Source: Magnolia sinica
Taxonomy: Eukaryota; Streptophyta; Magnoliopsida; Magnoliales; Magnoliaceae
Length of the DNA: 64,000 nucleotides
Reading direction: 5' to 3'
NCBI RefSeq assembly: GCF_029962835.1
Contig: NC_080583.1
Span: forward strand, 71,781,158 to 71,845,157
The position numbers and the translations under genes were made by a program. A model generated the notes under the pieces. It made no database searches. It had not been told where the DNA came from and saw only the letters and a program-made list of their open reading frames with translations. This document shows positions 1-11,690 of this stretch, piece after piece. How positions within the stretch are numbered: position 1 is the first letter of the stretch; every line of letters starts with the position of its first letter.

Positions 1-45
1 CATTCATCCAAAAAAATGACAATGGACAGCCTATCATAAGAGACG

Positions 46-3000
46 CTATACATGGACCACCCTCCTAATGTTCCCGACCCCCACCTTATCTAAGACCACC
101 CTCCCCCGAATATCATGTGGAAGGTCCTAAATAGATGTGTAGATACAATGTGTCTGGGTCCTACTACCCGCTTTGGCCAGACCATCTGCTGGGCCATTTC
201 CTTCTCGAAAAATGTGTGAAAAATGGAACGAACCGAGGTTGGTTAGGGAAGCGATACGGGCAAGCCAGTGAGACCATTTCCAACCCACCTACGAGCCCCC
301 ATTGATGAGATCCACTACCAATTTGGAATCCGACTCGACCAAAACCTTCCGCAGACCCATGCACACACATATGGAGACGCCCTCGTGAATGGCCGAGAAT
401 TCTGCACTATTGTTGGACCCCTGCCCAAAACCAGAAGAGAATGTGAAAATCATATTACCATCCTCCCTCCTACAGATGCCTCCTCCTCCACAAGGTCCTG
501 GGTTGTTCAAGGCCGACCCATCGACATTTAGTTTGACCTAATGGGAGTCCGGTCTTCCCCATTTAACCACCATGAAGCGAATGGCAGGGGGAGAAGATTC
601 AGGAATTCTCAGGCTGATGAGAAGCATCTGATTCAGCCAAGATTTGGGCCTCATGTGTGGGTTTTCTTTTAACACCCAGACTAGCCACCATTTGGTCCTG
701 GAAATCACATTCCCAACGACAATCTTCTTACCCTCAAATCTGGCAAAATTTCAAGCTCTCCAAATTTCCCAAATAAGGAAGACTGGAAGGAGACCACGAA
801 TTAGGATATTTGGAGTCCCATGGACCAGCGCACCCCACCAATGATTCAGCTTGCCGAGAATGGGTTGGTTGGATGCACCTGAGAACTCCAACAAGCTGTA
901 GAAGTGCCGCCACACTGCGATTGCAAGGTGGCCCGAAGAGAAGATGTGATCCAGCGTTTCAACATTAGGCTGAGTGTCTTAGGGATCGCAGCAAACACAA
1001 CAAGAGGCGTGGACTGCACCTTTCCGCTGAACTCTATCATCGACCGGGATAGCACCTTCCATTAGCTGCCAGATGAACATAGAAATCTTGGGCAGGATTT
1101 GCTGATGCCACACCCTTCTAGACCAATGCCAAGCATCACCTCTAATTCTGATCTCCGCCCAAGCTGTTTTAATCGAGAAATCCCCTGACGGGGTCATGGT
1201 CCAAATACATCGATCCTCCTCACTTGTGGGATAAAAACCACTGTCAAAGATATGTTGAATAGTTTCTTGTGGGAGAAATAAAAAACAATGGAGGGGGGCA
1301 GGGGGCCCTGACGCCCAATGAAATCCCTGACCTGCAAATCCTTCAGGTTCAGAGGGACTTCCCTTGTTATGATGTTGATGAGCGGGCCTAAGCCAGTCCA
1401 ATCATCAACCCAGAGGTTGCGCTCACCTGTGCCAATCAGCCAGCGTACTTTGGTTGAGAGGTGAGGGATGGCAGAGATAATCTTCTTCCAAAGGGGGGAA
1501 GCCATTGCATTGCGAAGCCTGTTGCTTGACGAGGAAGGGTTGGCAGTAGGCTCTCTGTATTTAGCCTTCATGAAGAGTGCCCATAGACTGTTTGTGCTGC
1601 TATAGGATAAATTCTAAGCCATTTTTAGACGCAATGCGTCCATCATTTCACCTAACCTTCTGATACCCAGCCCGCCTTCCGAGGTAGGGGCCGCAATCTT
1701 CTTCCATTTAGTCCAGTGTAGCTTCTTTTTGCCGTTCGCCCATCCCCAGAAAAAATTGGCGAAATAATTTTCCATATCTCCCAAGGTCTGGGATGGGACG
1801 ACCGTGGCAGCCCTCATATGCACTGGGATACTTCCCAGCACATGCTTGATTTGGGTGGCACGACCCACCTGCGAAAGAATCCTAGCCTTCCACCCCTCTA
1901 TTTTGGCAGTAATTTTATCAAATAAGGGTTTGAATGCGGCTCTGGATTGCTTCCCGCTGAGGATAGGAACACCCAAATAAGAAGCACCTGGACTTGCTGT
2001 AGACATGTGCAGCTTCTGCTCGATGGATCTAACTCGACGATTGGCCAGCTTGGAAGAATAGAAAAAGAAGCTCTTGGACCGATTAATCTTTTGACCCGAA
2101 TTATTTTGATACTCGCTCACGAACTCGTTGATAGCTGATAACGAGGAGGATCTCCCATTAGCAAAAATCAGAGTATCATCTGCATAGAGCAGATGGGAAA
2201 TGAGAGGACAACCCAATTTGAGCTTGAAAGGCTGACAGAGGCCCTGGTTGAACAGATTTTTGATGCCCTTACTGAAAACTTCTGAGGAAAGAATGAACAA
2301 GCTGGGGGAGATAGGATCTCCCTGCCTGAGCCCACGAGAGGATTTGAAGTAACCCTGAGCCTATCCATTAATGAGAATAGAAAACCAGCAGTTGCTTCAA
2401 CAATTTTCCACCATGGCTACCCAGGTAGGCGAAAAACTAAGACGGAGGAGAACAAGCTTCAGAAAGTCCCAATTAACACGGTCATATGCTTTCTCCATGT
2501 CAAACTTAATGGCAATGTTACCCCTGTGGATTTTTCTGTTAATCTCCCTGAAATTTTCCCAGGCAAGTGCCACATTTTCCACAATTGCCCGGCCTTGGAT
2601 GAAGGCTCCCTGTTCGGGGGAGATGAGTTTGGGGAGGACAGTAGCCAACCTGGCTGCAATTAACTTAGAAAAGATCTTGTAGCTACAGTTACATAAACTG
2701 ATGGGCCTGAATTGATCAAAGGATATAGAGGTTGTAGACTTGGGAATGAGGCATATCTGGTTAGAGGTAAAGGCTCTAGGAATTTCACCCCCATTGAACA
2801 TGAAAGTGGCAGCTCTGTGTAAATCTGGACACACAATATCCCAACAGCTGGTGAAAAAAGCTCCCCCGAAACCATCAGGGCCCGGAGCAGCATCAAGCGG
2901 AATGGAGAAGACTGCCTATCTTACTTCCTCAAGGGATGGAGGATGCATTAGGGACAGATTATCGTCATTCGATAGGAGGTGGGGGATGAGATTTTCCAAC

Positions 3001-4244
3001 ATATTCGAGGTCTGGCAAGTCTCAGCTGAGAGTAATCGTGAGAAGAAAAGGACCGCTTGAGCTTTGATTTTGTCTGGATCTGTTATAATGGAGCCCACCT
3101 GTGAACGAATTTCACGAATTTCAGCTTTTCTAACCCGGTTCATCGCAGCAAGATGGAAAAATTTCGTGTTCTTGTCGCCTTTGGCCAACCAGTTATTTCT
3201 GGCCTTCTGCTTCCAAAAGGTTTCTTCTGCCAGCTCCCACTGCATTAGCCGATCCTTTGCCTCTAGCAGAGCTTCAGAAGGGACAGAATTCGAAGAAGAC
3301 TGCGCGCTGGCTTCTGCCTGCTCAAATGCTAATTCTGCCTGCTTCCTATTGGTGGAAATATTATCAAAAACTGACCTGTTCCAAGCCTTGACTACGAGCT
3401 TTGTCTTTCTAAGTTTCAGCAGAAGATTTACCATCGGCGAACCTTGTAAATCCCCGGTCCACGCTTCCTTAATTATCTGCAAGAAACCCTCATGGAGGAA
3501 CCACATGCGTTGAAATCTGAATGGCCTAGCAAGCACCTTATTTGGGGCCGGGAAGTTCAGCAACAATGGAGCATGATCAGAATTAACTCGGGGAAGATGC
3601 ACCACATGGAACTTAGGGAAGCACCTGATCCATTCGTCATTACACAGAGACCTGTCGAGCCTAGCCCAAATCTGAGAATTTCCATCATGGTTATTACTCC
3701 AGGTGAACCTGTTGTCTGAGAAACCAACATCTAGCAGCCCCGCATCATTAATCGCCTCCGCAAATTCATCGTCCCCAGTATTTGGCTGTCTTCTCCTTTC
3801 GAACCTTTCCGTTGAGTTGGCCAATGCATTGAAATCCCCCGCCACTGCCCAAGGGCCTGCAATGGAGTTGCTGATGGAGATAAGGTTGCTCCATAGAGAA
3901 CGCCTAAGGATTCTTGAACACTTAGCATATACAATCAAAAACATAATGGGGGCCTGCAAAAACTGCAGAGTTATGGTAATGGACAAAACTTGGTTAGATA
4001 TCGAATGAAGAGCAACAGTAGAGGGAGAGTCGTAAAAAATCCAAAATTTGCCTCCCTCATTTCCATTTGATAAGGAAGAGTGGAAGCCAAGTCTTAAACC
4101 AATCGCCACTCTTCTCTCCTCCCTGATTATTGGTTCAAGGATAGCGACGACATGCGGCTTATGGATTACGATTAGCCGCCTTCCTGTCCTGATGGTAGGG
4201 GCGTTCCTTATCCTGCGGGCATTCCACACAAGGATGCTATCCAT
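46..4244 (-). pseudogene. LINE copy A ORF2 (endonuclease, reverse transcriptase, RNase H)
   Basis: The start is placed at 4244 ('MDSILVWNARR'), where copy C also starts. The endonuclease (4244-about 3540) keeps WN, LEP, AGDFN, RLDR and SDHAPLL, the residues of the EEP fold that nicks target DNA. The RT (about 2900-1700) has 'FRPISLCN', 'QGAFIQGR', 'FDMEKAYDRV', 'GLRQGDPISPSL' and the catalytic YADD at 2186-2175. A zf-RVT-like Trp-rich linker (1571-about 850) leads to RNase H (about 530-160; 'VKLNVDGSA', 'GGGGICR', 'VESDSK', 'GPADGLAK') and a conserved tail ending at a stop at 46-48. In-frame stops lie near 2916, 2397, 2347 and 1614, with a frame change near 1290 and another stop near 979. This copy is therefore dead but little eroded. 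Confidence 0.9.
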
Positions 4245-6641
4245 TAGTGATACATCCTGAGTAAACAGCCCAATGCTGCAGCCTTCTAACCTTGCCTCGC
4301 CATTCAGCAGGACAAGGAATTCTGATTGGGAGGCCTTTGGATCGCACAATGGTCATGGTGGTGCCTCTTTTAGCTCCTCGAGTAGTTGTTCTTTGAATGG
4401 AAGATGACCTCTCTAGTTCTGTGCGCATTGGACAGACCTCGGTAGCCATTTCCTCACCTGCACCAGTCAGGGAGGAAGAACGAGTAGCAACCTGCCCTAT
4501 ATCCCGGATCGTATTGGCCAACGATGTGGCTGAGGGGTCACAAGCCACATGGGGAGTCATTGGCTTCGCCTTTCTGTCGGACAGATGAGTGGGGACTTTA
4601 AAGGGGGACAAATCCACCATGAGATGGATCGCCCCATCATGGGTGTCTGCCTCTTTTAGATTCTGCCTAGGGTCAGGCACGTTAGGGCATGGGACAATAG
4701 ATGCAAATTTCCAGAGCTGTCTTGCTAATTCTGAATCACTATCATTCCTTGGAGATAGAGGTGAGCATCCAATTGATCTAGCTTTTCTCTTCTCCTTCAA
4801 GTCAGAGCAAATACACCTGAAAGGAAGGATAGAGGTTGGGGTAGCAACCGTCTTGATGGGAGAACGTGGACACTGTTCAACATGTGTACCAACGACATTC
4901 ATTGAATAAGGATCAGTCAGTTGAAGAGGATGTTCCGCATCGCTGTTCTCGTCTGAGTCACTTCTTGATCCATCTGCGTTCATTGAATAGAGGACCGTTT
5001 GTTGTTGGGGCTCATATGCATCACTGTTCCCAACTTCCTGGACTTGCATTACTTAACTGCATCCATGATATTGTTATCGATTGTCTCACCTGAATCTACC
5101 TTTGTATACTTTGCTGATAGGGAGCTCCCCACATCATCGGCAGTCACCCCTGCAGTGTCAGTAGTAATGGGTAAATCTGAATTTTCTTGAGCCAATATAC
5201 TGAGTGTACCCCGACCAATAGCGACCGAATCACCACCGCACCTGGTATCCACAAGCTGTGGCAGCTGGAATGACAAGGGTGGGACAGTCCCCGTTTGTTC
5301 CTCAAAAGTAAGACATAACATCTTCTCAGGGAAGGTTCTACACACAGAGGGGATGTGTTCCTCGAAAGTCAGGGCCGACACTTTCTCAGGGGAATTAGTA
5401 CAAACAGGGGGTAGGCATTCATGACCAGCGTTACCATTTGGCACAAATGTACATTCCACCCACTTCTTTGTGATCTCTGCATTTATATGGGGATCTCTGC
5501 CCAGACAGGGAGGGGGCTGAATTCTGAGAGTTTCCAGTTCCATTGAAATGTGGAACAGCTTCCCATCTACCATCAGATTTTGTGACTAACTTTGGACAGC
5601 ACCATGTCTCAAAAGGACTTTGACACGAGCAAATTCCTGAAAGATGCCAAAAATGCTGTTGTTATCAATCTGTAGCACTTCTCCATACCTGCTGCCGAGG
5701 GCACGAAACACCTGTTTATCCTAGGCATGGGGAGGTATTCCGAAAAATTGGATCCAGTGGCCGTCAAACGTCGGGGTGGATTCTGGAGACCAGGGGAGCA
5801 CTTCCAAAAGGCCTATGGATTTGTGTAAATCTTGGTTTGATACGAAGTATTCCAGTTCAGCGGTAGATTTGAAAATGAGAAGGAAGGAACCCTTGGAGAT
5901 GCGAGAGATATCAACCGCCGAGGCTCTGAACCTGGATGCCCTAATCCTGTCCCACAACTGGAGAATGGATGTAGAAGGATGATTCGCTATTCCGATCAAA
6001 CCCTTGCACAGATCTTCCAGCTTCATTGTAACCAGGATAGGGTTGGCCTGAATATACCCTGCATTAGAGGGGGAAGATGGGATCGATGGATCGGGGGGAG
6101 TTGGTCAGCCGTCATTCAGGGTAGGGTTAGACTGCGTCCCATGAACCATAGAGGGGGAAGGGGGTCTTCCAATTTCCCCTTTTCGGGCATCATCCTTAGG
6201 CTTTCTTCGATCTGAGTATGCCGCCTGGACTGTCACAACCCTGCCATTTATTCTTCTACCATGAAGAACGCCGATGGCTGCCCGAGCGTTATCCTCATAT
6301 TGGTATCTCACAAAGGTGAATCCGTGGGATTTGGCCGTCCCCAGAAAAGTAGGGATGAATGCATCCACAACCTTACCGTATTTCTAAAATATCTGGAATA
6401 AATCTAAAGTGGAGCATGAGAACGGAAGGTTCCCAATGAAAAGGTTGTGCGCACCTCTTGAAGCCATGGTAGGGCGAGATTTGGCCTCTGGGTATTGCAT
6501 TCTTCGGGTCGGCGAGCGGCCTATCCTCTGTTTGCAAATACTAGCATACCGTGGCCGTAGTTCGCCCCTCGATGGAGCCCGACTTCTTCTCCGCCTGTCC
6601 CCTTCTCGATGGGACCAAACCCTAGGCATCTCCTCCCTCAA
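4237..6641 (-). pseudogene. LINE copy A ORF1 (RNA-binding protein with RRM and DUF4283-like domain)
   Basis: The start at 6641 is followed by a basic Arg/Ser-rich N-terminus. An RRM follows, with RNP2 'LFIGNLPF' near 6440 and RNP1 'HGFTFVRYQYED' near 6320. A DUF4283-like segment lies at 6026-5721 ('SKGSFLLIFKSTAELEYF', 'WHQFFGIPPH'-like end), and an acidic, low-complexity linker runs to the stop at 4237. ORF1p of L1 elements coats the element RNA as a ribonucleoprotein. One in-frame TAG interrupts the RRM near 6385. The frame is otherwise constant to about 5050, where the reading moves to another frame for the last 270 codons. The last codons (T-N-G-stop) overlap the ORF2 start by 8 bases. 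I do not see a clear CCHC knuckle, which many plant L1 ORF1 proteins carry. Confidence 0.85.
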
Positions 6642-6665
6642 TGGGGCCCGACGTATGCGAAAATG

Positions 6666-7587
6666 GTGCTGACTTAATGTTTGGTGTTGAATATGAAGTT
6701 AAGAATTGCTATTTTCTTTTCTTAACCATAAGTTTGATCTATTCTTCATCAGATGGCCAAGGTTCCACGGATGGCCTACGTTCTATGGATAAGAAGAGAA
6801 GCTTGGGTTGCAATCAACTTGATGTGTCACTAACAAAAATGAAGGAAATAAGTTGTTTTTGGAAGTTAAAAAGATTTAAAAATTGATTGAAATAAATAAG
6901 TTACTTTTTCCTAAAAAACTACTTTTTAAGTTTAATAACCAAGCTAAATTAAGATAATTAACTTACTGACTTACATAAGTTTTTTTTTTTTTTTTTTAAA
7001 AGCCAAATGGGCCTTAAATGAGATTTTCAAAATATGTAAAAAATATTTATGAAACTTTGAAAATCAATGCGACTGCTTGGATTTTTACGTGCTTTTTCCC
7101 AACTCTTTCTTGCACGTGTGGCATCTTTTTCTTTGCTATTCATCTCCATGTGCCACTTCTGGTACATATAATGTTACTATTGAGATTAATTGGACCCCAC
7201 CTGACCTTAACTGGGTCAAAGATGGTGGACCCAACCGGGACTTTGCAACGAGGTCTAAAATGTCAGATCCGAACCTATCCAATTTCTAACCATGTCTAAG
7301 AAATTGGACCGACTTGTTAAAATTAGATGGGCCTGTTGGCCTTACTTGACGAGTGTACTACGATGAGTTTTGGCATGTTTGCATGTCTCCTGCCTGTTGG
7401 CCCTAAATGAGTGAACTACCGCGAGTTTTGGTATGCTTGCATGTCTCCTGCATGATGAATGGCTTGGATCACTAACACATGCTACCTGCCTTGGATCTCT
7501 GACACCTGTTCAGCCCCACCACATCCAGTCCCTCGTTAAATCATGACAGTCTTTTGGGAGATGTAAAAATAGAATATGATCTAATAA
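6666..7587. other. Intergenic, no gene; contains a 61-bp tandem duplication
   Basis: No coding potential is visible. There is a poly-T run near 6980-6997. A direct duplication occupies 7331-7391 and 7392-7450: both units begin GCCTGTTGGCC and end GCATGTCTCCT, with about 85% identity by eye. The stretch 6830-7010 (AAGTTACTT-type words) resembles the small AT-rich MITE seen at 53204-53416, but no clean ends are visible. Confidence 0.5.
7331..7450. repeat. Two-copy 61-bp tandem duplication
   Basis: Unit 1 at 7331-7391 and unit 2 at 7392-7450 share the start GCCTGTTGGCC, the middle GAGTTTTGG and the end GCATGTCTCCT. A few substitutions and small indels separate them, so the duplication is not recent. 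Confidence 0.75.
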
Positions 7588-9312
7588 TAGAATTTTTTTT
7601 TTAAAGAAAAGATTCCATTAATGAACGGCTGGAACCGACTTTACAAGCTTTGGGCGAGCCTGAAACAAAAAGGGAATGGCCCTTCTATCATATAGGCGAA
7701 GAACAAAAACAGCAAAGACAAGAGAAGACGAGCTAGGTTTGACGCAGAGCGCCAAGGCCTACTTTGTCCAAGAACAAGAGGCCCTTGATGTCAACGGGAA
7801 GATTGGCCCGGCTATTGAAAATTTGGTTGGATTGGACCATGTTACCTAGACGGGCCAGGCCATCCGCCACTTGGTTAGCTTCCCTTGGCATATGTATAAT
7901 TCTGAGGTGAGGGCATGGGCGAGATGGGAGAAATGAGTCTTCCAATACCAGATCGGCTAGGAAAATGCTGCCGAATGCTCGAGGGCTTTCACGAAGGTTA
8001 AGGAGTCGGAAGCCAGAACAATGTTGGAGAAGCCCAATTGATGCGCCAGGGTGAGGGCGTCCCAAGCCGCTTTTGCTTCCACCCTAGTGTTAGTGCCAGT
8101 CCTGTAGCCATGGGCAAAACCAAAAATGAAATTGCCTGCCTCATTTCTCCCAACTCCCCCCACCACCCGAGGGTCCGGAGTTGCCCCGAGTCGACCCGTC
8201 CATGTTCAGCATGATCTATCCCGGGGGGGGGGCTTCACCACTTCACAATAGAGATTTTCGGCTGCTGAGTTTGAGGAGTTGTGAGATTCCAGCCAACGGC
8301 CAAGGAAACCACCGATCTTATAATCTTTCGAGGAGCAGGCATTAAGAGGCTGAGACGGTTCACCCACTAGAGGATCCAGGCTTCAATAGAGGCGATCCTG
8401 CTGGAAGGATTTTCGAAATGTTTTGAGTTTCTGGCTTGCACAACTCCCAGAAGATGAAGATAGGGATCAAACCTTTAAGAGCAGAGGACGATGACGTGGA
8501 AGCGTTCCACCAATGAAGAGCTCGGGATGATGGCAATGGTGGTAAAGGCAGGGGGATCCCACAATCTCGACGAAAGTGCTCCCACACCTTGCTTGCAAGG
8601 GACCCAGTGGCAAACAGATGGGCCATCGATTCACAGTTTGGGCGGGCGGGCGACGGGCAGCAGGAGAACATCGAGGCCAATCTAATCCCTTTGGCTTGAA
8701 TATTAACATATACAGGAACAACATTGTGAAGGATCTTTCAGGTAAAAAGGGATAGTTTGGGGGGGAGTTTGGGGAACCAGACCCAGGCAGCTCAATTAAT
8801 CTTAGGGCGAATGGTTTGATGCATTTCCAAGCCAACACAGCAGAAAGTTCACCAATCCCCGCGGCAATCCAAATTCGTCTATCATCAATATCTGACGTGC
8901 ATTAAAACTTCCACTGTGACGTGTTGTATCATGGCCTGGGGGAGGGCGTGCAGAGCTTTGTGATGGTCCAGCCAGCCCGAGGGACCAATCCAATCAGCAA
9001 CAGAGGTAGAGATTTGCTCCCACTAGTTTGGACGCAGAACCCACAAAGGGTTAAGGCTCGACCACTCTTCCGTCCAGAAATTTATGGAGCCACGCTCGAT
9101 CAGCCATCTCGACTTTCTTCTCAGCAGGGGAAAAAGAGCCCTGATTTTCTTCTAGATAGGGGCTACATTGGAAGCTGCAGCAGCGACAGCAAGATGACTG
9201 TTCTGCTCACCTTGAAAATCTGCAACATATTTCGCTCTGACAAATTTACACCAGCTACTTGTATCTCTCCAGAACAGAGCCATCTATGCCAACTTCAGAC
9301 GGGATGCTTGCA
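7588..9312 (-). mobile_element. 5'-truncated L1 LINE copy B (linker + RNase H + 3' UTR + A-tail)
   Basis: On the minus strand the sequence begins inside the Trp-rich zf-RVT-like linker. Pieces at 9120-8360 resemble copy A ('RWLI.RG', 'FW..EW..L.PL', 'ESMAHLF'). It continues through an RNase H domain (8166-about 7830: 'GGVGRNEAGNFIFGFAHGY', 'VLASDS', 'NQVADGLARLG') into the tail 'LFLDKVGLGALRQT', a 3' UTR and an A-tail, which appears as the T run at 7590-7602. Everything upstream (ORF1, endonuclease, most of RT) is absent, the usual outcome of incomplete target-primed reverse transcription. The RNase H region is split by stops and at least two frame changes. The 3' end (TTAATGGAATCTTTTC then A-run) aligns with copy D at 50.5 kb. 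I could not find a target duplication. Confidence 0.85.
7740..8166 (-). pseudogene. LINE copy B RNase H domain remnant
   Basis: Start 'MVGGVGRNEAGNFIFGFAHGY' corresponds to the 'GGGGICR' strand of the domain. It is followed by 'EAKAAWDALTLAHQLGF', 'VLASDSLTFVKAL', then in another frame 'HLRIIHMPREANQVADGLARLG' and the C-terminal tail 'LDKVGLGALRQT'. The catalytic-site Glu (VEAKAA) and Asp (ASDS) are recognisable. The frame changes between the two halves near 7980. Confidence 0.8.
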
Positions 9313-9314
9313 TT

Positions 9315-9700
9315 AGAGAATGATTCAATCTGTACAATCGTTTGATCTATTATCGCTTAAGGGTGCTTTAAACGCTTTTGATTCCATGTGATTGAGATAT
9401 GAGTGCTTTATGAGAGAATCATTCAATTGAAATCATATCTTATTGGCGTTAATGATTGGTTTGACAAAATTATCTTCTGATTGGATATAATAGGACTTTG
9501 ATTCTGATTGAGTTATATATTGAATCAATGAATGCGATATTGTGATTGATAAAAGTGGATTCCTAGATCCTTAGTCATTTATCTATTTGTTTTAAAACCA
9601 TTTCCTGTTAGATTAGTTCTATGTTGTGTTCCCCATTTTTCAAGGATTCGACTCGGTCTCACCGAGTTATTATTATTCCATCGCAACCCTGCACTTGGGG
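9315..9700 (+). mobile_element. 3' end fragment of an Athila-type LTR
   Basis: The segment ends with a signature (GGATTCGACTCGG, ACCGAGTTATTA, CCATCGCAACCCTGCACTTGGGG) that is also found, in minus orientation, at the ends of the LTRs at 16539 and 33899. No LTR start or internal region belonging to it was recognised. It abuts the 5' end of LINE copy B, so either insertion may have truncated the other. Confidence 0.6.
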
Positions 9701-11690
9701 TTGTCAACCCTTGGGTTTGATTAGTAATTTAATTCATGTTGAAAATTTCATATTATTGCATTTATCTATTTTTTGTTTAATTATCAATTTTTTGTTTATT
9801 TTGATTTATTTATTACTGAAATTTTAGTTTATGAGAAATTAAGATAATGATAGCAACTTAAATTAGTTAGTTAAATTAAATAAAATCTAACATAAGACAC
9901 TAAATATTTTTAAAATCTTCTTTTATTTTTTTGAAATATTGATTAATCATAATTTAACATTTAAAAAAGTCACTTTCTTTATTTTTTTAATGAAATTAAA
10001 TAGGGGATTAATTTTTTAAAATTGTGAAATAGATTATTTTTATTCTTTGTTATTTAGATTATGCAATCTAATTCAAACATTTAAACAAAATTATTTAGTG
10101 TTGAAATTCTGAATATTTAAATTTAAATTTCATCTTTTTATTAAATTCTTTTTTCCTTTCGGATTTAAAGCATTATTAGGGTTTTTTTTTTTGTCAAATT
10201 CAGGGTTTATTTTATAAAATTAAGAATTTCAGCACTATAATGTAATTTCCTACAATTGCAGGGGCTTTTATATAATTTTCAAGAATTATAAGCACTGTTT
10301 CTGTACTTGTTCAAGGACCCTGTGCTAAACTGTACATGAATTCCAAAGCCAATTCATAATGTGTGCAATTCCAACATTGAATTGTTCAAGTCCAGGAATT
10401 TTTATATTGTAATATAAAATTCTTAAATTCTAACGTCATTTTATTTATTTATTTATAATCACTAGACTTTTACAAAGTTATATTATCCCATTCCATTTAA
10501 TTATTTAGAAGATTAAATTGTTTAATAATATCAAAAAATAGGATTTATATAAATTATTTATATAATTGCTAACGTTATTAGTCTTTGTTACTTATGCACC
10601 CTTATATGAATTCTCTACATTGATATATAAATAGCGAAAATATGAGTGTTGTTTAAAATTAAATCATGATAAAAGACATGTTTAATATTTGTAAATTGAA
10701 TTTACGAACATGAGATAATGGTTCATAACATGCGCATGCATATTTTTATTTATAACTTTAAACTTAAATGCATGTGCGCTGCCTTGGGGATATCCCAAAA
10801 AGGCATAAGCAGATATAGGGATTATGTCCTTTGGGTGAAAAATCCTCAAACCAGCAAGTAGGGTGATCATATCCCTTAGGTGAAAGATCCTAAAGCAAAC
10901 AAGTAGGGTGATTGTGTTCATTTAGTGAAAGATCCTAGCACTCACTGAATCTTTTGGAGTCTCCTTTGTGTATGGCGTACAAGTGCAATTGTGTATGCAG
11001 ACATACATCAAAGGTACAATTGGAGCAGTAGTCTAACCAGCTAATGTATGAATGAGTCTCTCACCCTAATGTACTGGTATGTGGACGTTAATGTAATGTG
11101 GCTATCCACTTGGGTAGGGTAATGTAAGATATGATGTATGTTTAATTTATTATTTATGAGGATTCATATAAGGTACGACATATACGACATATTTATGATT
11201 ACATTGTTGCATCTTCTTTCATTCTTCGTAGTTTAATTCAATCATCTCTTTTATTTATAAATATCTTACATAACATACATATTTTAAATTTTGGATAAGA
11301 AATGATTCTACTGGATTGTTATGCTCATCTTATTACAACAATTCACAGGTGCAGAAGTGGAATACTATGAGCAAGCCAGCCTCTATTACTAGTTTTCCCT
11401 TTTTAATAATTTAAGTTTAGTTTGAATTGCAATTTAATTTCTTCTTTAGGTTTAGTTTGAATTCCAAATTTCGATGTAGAAAAAAAAACTATCAAGATAG
11501 TTGAATTTAGTGAACATTATATTAATGAGTATTATTTCAGTAGTAATTTTCTTTGAAATGGCTGTAATATCTATTAAATTTGATGGGATTATGCGGATTG
11601 AAATGAATATAGATTTATTAAAACTCATGAACTTGGAATTTAGGTCTTGAATAACCCTATTCAGGTACTCAAATTTTGCGATGTGACAGT
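9701..11690 (+). mobile_element. AT-rich tract, possibly a solo Ty3-type LTR ending near 11689
   Basis: No gene is visible. A TATA-like TATATAAATAGC at about 10624 (plus strand), and an end of the form 'GGTACTCAAATTTTGCGATGTGACA' at 11689, are the layout of Del/Tekay-type LTRs, which end in GTGACA or GTTACA. The start is not identifiable, so the boundaries are guesses. A 45-bp tandem array lies inside (10819-10940). Confidence 0.35.
10819..10940. repeat. Three-unit tandem repeat, period 45 bp
   Basis: The core GGTGAAAGATCCT recurs at about 10834, 10879 and 10924, each time followed by an A/C-rich stretch and, in the first two units, CAAGTAGGGTGAT. It lies within the LTR-like tract. Confidence 0.75.

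Larger units (their letters stand above)
1..6665 (-). mobile_element. L1-type LINE copy A (RRM/BNR-like, with RNase H), nearly full length, 3' end beyond window
   Basis: Reading the minus strand, the order is ORF1 (RRM, DUF4283-like domain, long linker), ORF2 (apurinic endonuclease, reverse transcriptase, zf-RVT-like linker, RNase H) and a short 3' UTR that leaves the window at base 1. This is the architecture of plant L1 elements. An RRM in ORF1 is typical of the BNR-like L1 group, and a C-terminal RNase H is known from many plant L1s. The 5' end lies only about 25 bases above the ORF1 start, so a little 5' truncation is possible. Decay is modest: a few in-frame stops and one or two frame changes per ORF. 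Target duplications cannot be tested because the 3' tail is outside the window. Confidence 0.9.

Noticed and set aside
4048-5093. Several plus-strand ORFs opposite LINE copy A
   Set aside because: Shadows of the LINE ORFs on the other strand; no domain features.
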